DNA from: JACDDK01 sp041747155
Lineage (GTDB): Bacteria > Actinomycetota > Rubrobacteria > Rubrobacterales > Rubrobacteraceae
Assembly (NCBI GenBank): GCA_041747155.1
Contig: JBGTFQ010000075.1
Span: 1-10,982 of the forward strand
Direction of reading: 5' to 3'
Length of the DNA: 10,982 nt
Made by a program: the position numbers and the translations under genes. Each line of letters starts with the position of its first letter. Within the stretch, counting starts at the first letter, position 1. Below are positions 5,525-10,982 of the stretch, in pieces. A model generated the notes under the pieces. The model did no database searches. It was not told the origin of the DNA and saw only the letters and a program-made list of their open reading frames with translations.

Positions 5525-6115
5525 CTAGATCGTACGCCGCCGGGCTACGTACCCGACCGCCGCGCCAAGAACGATTAGAGCACCACCGCCCGCCGCGAAG
5601 AGTACCAGTGCGGAGGGACCGCCGGTGTCGGCGAGATCCTCAGAGCTTCCGCCGCCGGAAGTCATGGCGACATCTGCACAGGCCACGCCTGGGGGCACGG
5701 CATCGGGGTCGTTCTGCTCGGCGTGGACGTTGACGTAGTACGGATCGCCGGAGAACAACTCGTCGAAGCTCGTGTCGACGGTCATGGTGCTGGTTCCAGT
5801 GTCACCCTCGGCTACGACGTTCGTCAACGGAAACTTGACCGGTCCACCGTTGTCGGCCCGATCGTCCTCGCACGTCGCACCCTCGTGGATGTGCGCGAGG
5901 TGCTCTGCGCCATCTTTCGGTAAACCCTGCATATCCAGGGTTACTTCCACTCCGTCGTTCGTCTCCGTAAGCGTGGCGGTACCGCTGACACCAGAATCCC
6001 GGCTTGGCGTGAGTTCCAGTGTCTGGGTCGCACTTTGCGCCCAGGCGCTGCCCATCACTAACGCCAACACAAGCGTCAGCGAGACCGACAAGCCCAACGT
6101 GAATCTCCTTAGCAT
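5525..6115 (-). CDS. Exported CHRD-domain protein with LAxTG sorting signal
   Basis: The gene encodes 196 residues. The ATG at 6115-6113 is chosen because AAGGAGA (reverse complement of 6121-6127) sits five bases upstream. A longer frame from 6241 would add 42 residues that hide the signal peptide. Residues 1-26 are a Sec signal peptide: MLRR, a hydrophobic core, and a cleavage site after AWA. Residues 30-150 resemble the CHRD domain (chordin/SOG2 fold): HLAHIHEG (72-79), a middle PVKFPL strand, and DPYYVNVHAEQ (124-134), with two cysteines (C82, C146) that could form a disulfide outside the cell. The tail is a wall-sorting signal: LADTG (161-165), a membrane stretch (about 168-190) and RRR (192-194). 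In high-GC Gram-positives, class E sortases are known to use LAxTG. The role of CHRD domains in bacteria is poorly known. The gene is monocistronic and divergent from mfd. Confidence 0.85.
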   Translation of the reverse strand: MLRRFTLGLSVSLTLVLALVMGSAWAQSATQTLELTPSRDSGVSGTATLTETNDGVEVTLDMQGLPKDGAEHLAHIHEGATCEDDRADNGGPVKFPLTNVVAEGDTGTSTMTVDTSFDELFSGDPYYVNVHAEQNDPDAVPPGVACADVAMTSGGGSSEDLADTGGPSALVLFAAGGGALIVLGAAVGYVARRRTI

Positions 6116-6152
6116 TACCTTCTCCTTCTTGTAGCTTTCTTCCTGTCCCCCG

Positions 6153-6158
6153 TATATA
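6153..6158 (-). promoter_or_regulatory. Possible -10 element of the CHRD-protein gene
   Basis: The leftward strand reads TATATA within GCGTATATACG, about 38 bases before the start codon and upstream of the AAGGAGA ribosome site. No convincing -35 lies 16-18 bases further upstream, so the call is weak. Confidence 0.3.
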
Positions 6159-6189
6159 CGCACCGGGTTGTGAAAGTGGATGGACGCAC

Positions 6190-6217
6190 TTTGTATTCGT
6201 CGGAGTGGGGGTAGAAT
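6190..6217 (+). promoter_or_regulatory. mfd promoter, leaderless geometry
   Basis: TAGAAT (6212-6217) matches the -10 consensus at five of six positions and ends seven bases before the ATG at 6224, so transcription would begin at the start codon. A weak -35-like TTTGTA lies at 6190-6195, 16 bases upstream. A GGGG...CCCC hairpin (6208-6221) surrounds the -10. The G-run at 6207-6211 is too far (about 12 bases) to be a good ribosome site. Confidence 0.45.
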
Positions 6218-6223
6218 CCCCGA

Positions 6224-9200
6224 ATGTTCGGTCAAACTCAAACGAGAGATTTGCGTGCTCCCCGCCGTGTTCGGGGATACCTCGCGATCCGTGAAAATCG
6301 CCCAGTGACGTTTCTAGCTTCTTCGGAGGGGGAAGCGGAGCGTTACGCTCGGGATGCGCGATGTTTTGCGGATGAGTCCGTGGTGCATCTGCCGTCGCGG
6401 AGCGTGGCCTACGGGGACGTTTTTGATCCCCCAGTGGCGCGAGTCGGTCAGAGGCAACGGGCTCTGCACGCGCTGAAAGACGCTCGGGTCGTGGTCGCCG
6501 GGCCGTTGGCGTGGAGAGAGCGGACACCGCTCCACGAACCGCTCTCGCTCGCCGGTGGAGTCGAGATCGGGCTGGACGATTGCCTGGAACGCCTCTCTTC
6601 GACGGGCTACGAACGGGTGGACCGCGTTAGCCGCCCCGGAGAGTACGCCGTGCGCGGCGGCATCGTGGACATCTTTCCAAGTACCCGCCGCTCGCCCGTG
6701 CGCGTGGAGTGGTGGGGCGATGAAGTCGAGAGTGTCCGGGCCGTATCGCTGGCTACTCAGCGCGTCGTGCGTGACCTCGAAGGCGTTACCGTCTACGCTG
6801 CCCGTGAAGCGGACCTTGCCTCTCTAACCACTGGTCGAGACGATGTGCCGGAGGAAGCTCGGAGTGGCGTGCGGACATCGGGCCTTGATCGGTTGCTCTT
6901 GGACGTGCCGCTTGTCTCGGCGAGGGATTTGCTGCCCGAAAATGCGTCTCTCTGGCGCGAAGAACCCCACGAAGCGCTGCCGGAAGGGGTCGAGGATCTC
7001 GTCGAGGAGTTGTACGAGCCGGAGGAATCCTCTGCGGATCTGCGGTTCACCTCGGACGAAGGCGAGGGAGTCTCCGCGCCGCCACCGCCGGTCTTCGCCG
7101 GGAGTATCCGGGAAGCGGCCCGACGGCTCGACGCGCTTGTAGAGGAAGGATTGGCGGTGTTCGTGGCGTGTGGTTCGTCGGGGGAGGCCAAGCGCACGGT
7201 CTATGCGTTTGGTGAGATCAACCGCACCGCCCACGAAGCGCCGCTCGTGGACCGGAACCTACCGCCCGGACTGTACGCTGTACCCGGTGAGATCTCCGAG
7301 GGTTTCACCTATCCAGAGGCTGGCTTGGCTGTGCTGCGCCGCGACACGTTGTTTGGGCGGAAGCGGGACCGAGGTGCCCGTCCAGGCCGAGCACTCACGT
7401 CATTCGCGGACCTCAAAACCGGCGATCTCGTAGTTCATTCGACGCAGGGCATCGGACGTTTCGAAGGGCTGGTCTCCAAGGAAGTCCTCGGGTCGACGCG
7501 GGACTACATGCAGGTCGGATACAAGGGCGGCGACACGCTCTTTGTGCCCTACGAGCAGATGGAGCTTCTTCACAAGTACGTCGGCGGCGAAGGTACGCGC
7601 CTGGACAAACTCGGCGGTTCTACTTGGGCATCGGTTACCGACAAGGTTCGCAAGCGCGTCAAGGCTCTGGCGGGAGAGTTGTTGCAGTTGTACGCGGCGC
7701 GGGCCGCGGCTCCGGGCTTCGGATTCCCTGAAGATGGGGAGTGGGAGCGCGAGTTAGAGGAGAGTTTCCCGTATCGGGAGACCCCGGATCAGGCAAACGC
7801 CATAGCCGCTGTCAAAGCGGACATGCAACGCCCGAATGCCATGGATCGCTTGGTCTGCGGCGATGTAGGGTTCGGCAAGACTGAGGTAGCCGTCCGGGCC
7901 GCATTCAAGTCCGCGCTCGCCGGGAAACAGGCCATGCTCCTCGCGCCAACTACCATCCTTGTGCAGCAGCATTACCGCACGTTCGCCGAACGCCTCGCTC
8001 CATTTGCCGTCCGCGTTGAGAGCCTCTCCCGATTCTCGACTCCCAACGAACGCCGTCGCATCCTAAAAGATTTCGCGGCGGGGGAGATCGACGTTCTCAT
8101 TGGGACTCATGCGTTGCTTGGTGCGGAGATCGCACCGAAAGACCTTGGTATCATCATCGTGGACGAGGAGCAGCGTTTCGGCGTGAAGCACAAGGAGCGT
8201 CTGAAGGAGTTCAAGACATCGGTAGACGTGCTCACGCTTACGGCCACGCCAATTCCCCGGACGATGCAGATGGGACTCGCGGCGTTGCGGGATATAAGCG
8301 TGATCGAGACGGCCCCTACAGGTCGCCGCGCCATCTTGACCCGCGTCGGGCCTTACGAGGAGGATCTCGTCAAAAAAGCCATCGAGCGCGAAGTCGCCCG
8401 AGACGGACAAGTCTTCTTTGTTCACAATCGGATAGAGAGCATGGACGACGTGGCCGCCCGGCTACGAGAACTGGTGCCGGGCGTGAAGTTCGTGACGGCG
8501 CACGGTCGGATGCCGGAGCGGGCGCTCGAAGACACGATGCGGACTTTTCTGGACCGCGAGGCCGACGTTCTAGTCACCACTACCATAGTCGAAAGCGGGC
8601 TGGATGTGGCGACAGCCAACACCCTGATAGTGGACCGCGCCGACGCGATGGGCCTCGCGCAGCTCTATCAGCTACGGGGCCGCATCGGGCGCTCTACCGA
8701 ACAGGCTTACGCTTATCTGTTTGCGCCGCTCGGAGCTACGACCGAGAGCCAGCAGCGGCTCGAAGCATTGATGGATTTTACGGAGCTTGGAAGTGGATTC
8801 GCCATCGCGATGAGGGATCTGGAGATCCGAGGCGCCGGAAACCTTCTCGGGGCCGAACAGTCCGGCCATATAGCCGCCGTCGGTTTCGAGATGTACCTGC
8901 GCCTGCTCGAAGAGGCCGTGGAAGAAGCCCGGGGACGTCCGCCAGAGAAGACGATCAGCCGTCCGGTCGTGGTCGAGTTGCCGCTTGATGCATACCTACC
9001 GCCCGAGTACGTGATGGATGAGATCGAACGGGTGGATCTCTACCGCCGCGCCTCCTCCACCACCACCCTGACGGACGTGGATGATCTCGCCGAAGAGCTT
9101 ACGGATCGTTTCGGGGCGTTGCCGGATGCCGCCATCAACCTGCTCGGCCTCTCGCGGATCAAGATACTAGCGCGGGCGGCGGGCGCAACATCGGTGAGCT

Positions 9201-9379
9201 ATCGTTCCGGCTCGTTGTCCGTCTCTGGAGTGACGGCGAGTTCCGCTGCTCCGGCGATGCTGCGCCGAGCGACGGGTGGCGTAGTAACGGTGCGAACGGG
9301 ACGAGTGAGCGTGCGTTCCGAACGTGAACCTCTAGAGCTTGCGGAGTTAGTGCTTCGGACGTTGGAGGAAGCCCGCTAG
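6224..9379 (+). CDS. mfd: Mfd, transcription-repair coupling factor
   Basis: The protein has 1,051 residues. Mfd is a DNA translocase that pushes stalled RNA polymerase off lesions and recruits UvrA. Residues 1-200 are the UvrB-like part, including YERVDRVSRPGEYAVRGGIV. The RNA-polymerase-interacting domain begins at D396 (DLKTGDLVVHSTQGIGRFEG). The RecG-like motor follows: Walker A GDVGFGKTE (546-554, K552), DEEQRFG (647-653), LTLTATPIPRTMQMG (670-684), and the arginine-finger/TRG region RGRIGRS (818-824) followed by the auto-inhibitory hook region. The C-terminal domain (about 925-1051) contains LPLDAYLPPEYV and binds UvrA in known Mfd. It is about 100 residues shorter than the usual 1,150, because of a trimmed N-terminus and a compact segment between about 200 and 390. 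ATG 6224 fits the promoter geometry. All motor motifs are intact. Confidence 0.97.
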   Translation: MFGQTQTRDLRAPRRVRGYLAIRENRPVTFLASSEGEAERYARDARCFADESVVHLPSRSVAYGDVFDPPVARVGQRQRALHALKDARVVVAGPLAWRERTPLHEPLSLAGGVEIGLDDCLERLSSTGYERVDRVSRPGEYAVRGGIVDIFPSTRRSPVRVEWWGDEVESVRAVSLATQRVVRDLEGVTVYAAREADLASLTTGRDDVPEEARSGVRTSGLDRLLLDVPLVSARDLLPENASLWREEPHEALPEGVEDLVEELYEPEESSADLRFTSDEGEGVSAPPPPVFAGSIREAARRLDALVEEGLAVFVACGSSGEAKRTVYAFGEINRTAHEAPLVDRNLPPGLYAVPGEISEGFTYPEAGLAVLRRDTLFGRKRDRGARPGRALTSFADLKTGDLVVHSTQGIGRFEGLVSKEVLGSTRDYMQVGYKGGDTLFVPYEQMELLHKYVGGEGTRLDKLGGSTWASVTDKVRKRVKALAGELLQLYAARAAAPGFGFPEDGEWERELEESFPYRETPDQANAIAAVKADMQRPNAMDRLVCGDVGFGKTEVAVRAAFKSALAGKQAMLLAPTTILVQQHYRTFAERLAPFAVRVESLSRFSTPNERRRILKDFAAGEIDVLIGTHALLGAEIAPKDLGIIIVDEEQRFGVKHKERLKEFKTSVDVLTLTATPIPRTMQMGLAALRDISVIETAPTGRRAILTRVGPYEEDLVKKAIEREVARDGQVFFVHNRIESMDDVAARLRELVPGVKFVTAHGRMPERALEDTMRTFLDREADVLVTTTIVESGLDVATANTLIVDRADAMGLAQLYQLRGRIGRSTEQAYAYLFAPLGATTESQQRLEALMDFTELGSGFAIAMRDLEIRGAGNLLGAEQSGHIAAVGFEMYLRLLEEAVEEARGRPPEKTISRPVVVELPLDAYLPPEYVMDEIERVDLYRRASSTTTLTDVDDLAEELTDRFGALPDAAINLLGLSRIKILARAAGATSVSYRSGSLSVSGVTASSAAPAMLRRATGGVVTVRTGRVSVRSEREPLELAELVLRTLEEAR

Positions 9380-9400
9380 GGACCGAGTTTTTCGGTGCCA

Positions 9401-9409
9401 TGCTATAAT
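9401..9409 (+). promoter_or_regulatory. Extended -10 promoter of the foldase gene
   Basis: TGCTATAAT combines the TGn extension (9401-9403) with a perfect TATAAT (9404-9409). The -35 region has no good match, which the extended -10 can compensate. Transcription would start near 9416 and give a leader of about 37 bases with GAGGAA at 9438-9443. Confidence 0.65.
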
Positions 9410-9452
9410 CCCGCCCGGTTTTCTTGATCCCTATAGCGAGGAATTGTTACTC

Positions 9453-10562
9453 TTGATCTCTTATCCCCTCAAAAAGATGTTTCTGACGTGCGCGGCGGCG
9501 ATCTTCGTGGTTGCAGCCGTTGGATGTGACCCTGCGCAGCCTAATAGCGAGAAGGAGGCCGAGTCAAAGCAGGTCGCCACTTTCGAGGGAGGCGCGGTTA
9601 GCAAGAAAGAGTTGGACGAGCAGCTAACGCTTCTCGCGCAGCAGACTGGCGGGACGGAGATCCCCGAGGATTCGCCGCAGTTTCAGCAAGCACTCACGCA
9701 AGTAATGCCGCAGCTTATAGCTACCGAGATCGGCAAGGCTTACGCCGAAGAAGAGGGCATCACCGCCTCAGACTCCGACGTGGACAAGGTCGTAGAAGAG
9801 GAGTTGGAACTCATCAAGCAGTCGGTGACGCAGCAAGCGCCGGATCAAGACCCCGAAGAAGCGTTTCAGGCAGCCCTCAAAGAGAACGACCTGACCGAGA
9901 AGAAGCTAAAAGAGGATGTCGAGAAGCAGATCCGCCAGAACGACATCGCCCTGTTGCGTAAGGTCCAGACTGAAGTCGTCGGAGATGCCAAGCCTACCGA
10001 AGCCGAGATCGAGAAGTACTACAAAGAGAATGAGGCTCAGTTCGGTACGCCCGAGCAGCGTTGCGCTCAGCACATCCTCTTCAACCCGGACCAGAAAAAG
10101 AAGGCCGAAGAGGTCAAGCAGGAGCTCGAAGACGGGGGAGATTTCGCGAAGCTCGCAAAGGAGAATTCCCAGGATCCCGGCAGTGCGGAGAACGGGGGAG
10201 ATCTCGGCTGCATGGGCAAGGGCGAGACGGTGCCGCCGTTCGAGAAAGCCATGTTCGGAGCGGACAAGGGTGAGATCGTCGGTCCCGTCGAAACGGAGTT
10301 CGGCTTTCATCTGATCGAAGTTCTCGAAAAGAAAGAAGCTTCGGTTACGCCGCTGAAAGATGTCTCCTCGGATATAGAGACGCAGCTCGCCCAGCAACAG
10401 CAGGCGGAAGAATTCCAGAAGTGGGTCGACGATGAGAAGAAGAAGCGCGACGTGAAGTACCTTAAGGGCTACGACCCGGATGCCCCGGTCCCGGAGCCAA
10501 CCGGACCCGAAATGACGGCCCCTCAGACTATGGAGCAGACGCAGCCCGAGGCGACCGAGTAG
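9453..10562 (+). CDS. SurA/PrsA-like peptidyl-prolyl isomerase, probable lipoprotein
   Basis: With TTG 9453 as start (nine bases after GAGGAA at 9438-9443) the product has 369 residues. A TTG at 9444 is in frame but abuts the ribosome site; an ATG at 9477 has none. Residues 7-24 form a basic-hydrophobic signal ending in AAVGC (C25), a weak lipobox, so it is probably anchored outside the membrane. Residues 38-190 are an acidic helical SurA_N-like chaperone domain (SKKELDEQLTLLAQQ, then ATEIGKAYAEEEG). Residues 200-300 are the parvulin domain: QHILF, GGDFAKLAKENSQDPGS, GGDLG, VPPFEKAMF, and EFGFHLIEVLE. C204 and C253 are unusual additions. The tail is proline- and glutamate-rich. Such proteins help exported proteins fold. 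It lies between mfd and eno; its own promoter separates it from mfd. Confidence 0.88.
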   Translation: MISYPLKKMFLTCAAAIFVVAAVGCDPAQPNSEKEAESKQVATFEGGAVSKKELDEQLTLLAQQTGGTEIPEDSPQFQQALTQVMPQLIATEIGKAYAEEEGITASDSDVDKVVEEELELIKQSVTQQAPDQDPEEAFQAALKENDLTEKKLKEDVEKQIRQNDIALLRKVQTEVVGDAKPTEAEIEKYYKENEAQFGTPEQRCAQHILFNPDQKKKAEEVKQELEDGGDFAKLAKENSQDPGSAENGGDLGCMGKGETVPPFEKAMFGADKGEIVGPVETEFGFHLIEVLEKKEASVTPLKDVSSDIETQLAQQQQAEEFQKWVDDEKKKRDVKYLKGYDPDAPVPEPTGPEMTAPQTMEQTQPEATE

Positions 10563-10609
10563 ATAACAGGAACATAAAAATTATCCAAACGCGCCTATTG
10601 AGTGGCGGT

Positions 10610-10624
10610 GCGCTGCTTCAGCGC
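10610..10624. repeat. Short perfect hairpin between foldase and enolase genes
   Basis: GCGCTG (10610-10615) and CAGCGC (10619-10624) form a six-pair stem with a three-base loop. No U-run follows, so it is at best a weak terminator of the foldase transcript. ACGCGC (10589-10594) could instead pair with GCGCGT (10621-10626), which would exclude the small hairpin. The rest of the 120-base gap holds a GATAAA -10-like hexamer at 10638-10643 with no clear -35. Confidence 0.35.
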
Positions 10625-10682
10625 GTAGAGTACGGGGGATAAACCTGTAAAAGTCTGGGAGCAGCGAGGGAGGAAACTGCTA

Positions 10683-10982
10683 ATGACGGAGATTGTAGCG
10701 GTACATGGACGAGAGATTTTGGATTCCCGTGGTAACCCGACGGTGGAGGTGGAGCTCGCTACGGCGAGCGGATTCCTAGGCCGGGCTTCGGTACCTTCGG
10801 GTGCGTCCACGGGAGCGAACGAGGCCGTAGAGCTTAGGGATGGAGACAAGGATCGCTACGGCGGCAAGGGTGTCTCGAACGCCGCAGCCAACGTGGACGG
10901 TGAGCTGGCGCAAGTCGTGCTCGGCATGGATGTCACCGACCAGCGTAGTCTGGACCTCGCGATGATCGAAGCCGACGGAACC
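10683..10982 (+). CDS. eno: Enolase, 5' part (cut by window end)
   Basis: An open frame of exactly 100 codons runs from ATG 10683 to the window edge with no stop. The first residues contain EILDSRGNPTVEVEL (11-25), the invariant enolase N-terminal signature, and then SVPSGASTGANEAVELRDGD, which holds the mobile SGAST loop that closes over the active site. YGGKGVSNAAANV also matches the family. Enolase interconverts 2-phosphoglycerate and phosphoenolpyruvate in glycolysis; a full protein is about 425 residues, so roughly a quarter is present and the catalytic metal ligands lie outside. A strong AGGGAGGAA ribosome site (10667-10675) precedes the ATG by about seven to nine bases. Confidence 0.97.
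   Translation, partial: MTEIVAVHGREILDSRGNPTVEVELATASGFLGRASVPSGASTGANEAVELRDGDKDRYGGKGVSNAAANVDGELAQVVLGMDVTDQRSLDLAMIEADGT

Noticed and set aside
6116..6241. N-terminal extension of the CHRD protein to ATG 6241
   Set aside because: It would cover the divergent promoter region and bury the signal peptide; the internal ATG has a strong ribosome site.
5802..6527. Leftward 241-codon frame across the CHRD/mfd divergent region
   Set aside because: It overlaps two well-supported genes and the promoter spacer and has no recognisable domain; it is a frame shadow.
9382..9396. ACCGA-GTTTT-TCGGT hairpin just after mfd
   Set aside because: A five-pair stem with the T-run in the loop rather than after the stem; not a credible intrinsic terminator.

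Overview
The window is a 10,982-base piece of chromosome from a high-GC Gram-positive bacterium, most likely an actinobacterium. The Rubrobacter/Rubrobacteria group is my best guess. That placement is inference, from codon use, the mfd - SurA-like foldase - enolase order, an Ada-AlkA fusion followed by ogt, GTG/TTG starts, and a cell-wall sorting signal of LAxTG type. I could not run a similarity search. The density is that of an ordinary core chromosome: no insertion sequence, integrase, CRISPR array, tRNA or rRNA is visible.

Layout. The left edge (1-125) is a divergent control region. A truncated leftward frame begins at 34, a rightward gene for a GNAT-type acetyltransferase begins at 126, and a perfect 16-bp palindrome lies between that gene's -35 and -10 elements. 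After a gap that could fold into nested hairpins (717-777) comes azlC-azlD, a two-subunit branched-chain amino-acid exporter with overlapping genes. Then comes an alkylation-repair operon: an Ada(N-terminal)-AraC-AlkA fusion (1870-3369), ogt O6-alkylguanine methyltransferase (overlapping by 4 nt), and a tiny eight-cysteine DUF1272-like protein (2 nt later). An EamA/DMT-family permease follows (4117-5001).

Two genes run leftward: a PaaI-like hotdog thioesterase (5011-5421) and an exported CHRD-domain protein with a C-terminal LADTG sorting signal (5525-6115). Across a 108-bp divergent spacer, mfd (6224-9379, transcription-repair coupling factor) runs rightward. It is followed by a SurA/PrsA-type lipoprotein foldase (9453-10562) with its own extended -10 promoter. 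The 5' end of enolase (10683 onward) is cut by the window edge and is easy to miss because it has no stop codon here.

How the genes fit together: the repair genes form one theme. Ada-AlkA senses and repairs methylation, Ogt removes O6-alkyl adducts, and Mfd handles stalled polymerase. The rest is transport (AzlCD, EamA), envelope (CHRD protein, foldase) and central metabolism (enolase). Both ada-alkA and mfd have a -10-like hexamer ending exactly 7 bases before the ATG, which suggests leaderless mRNAs. I do not see a clear undescribed multi-gene system. The leads most worth following are the left-edge operator with its truncated regulator-like frame, the DUF1272 gene tied to the alkylation operon, the LAxTG-anchored CHRD protein, and the foldable leader before azlC.
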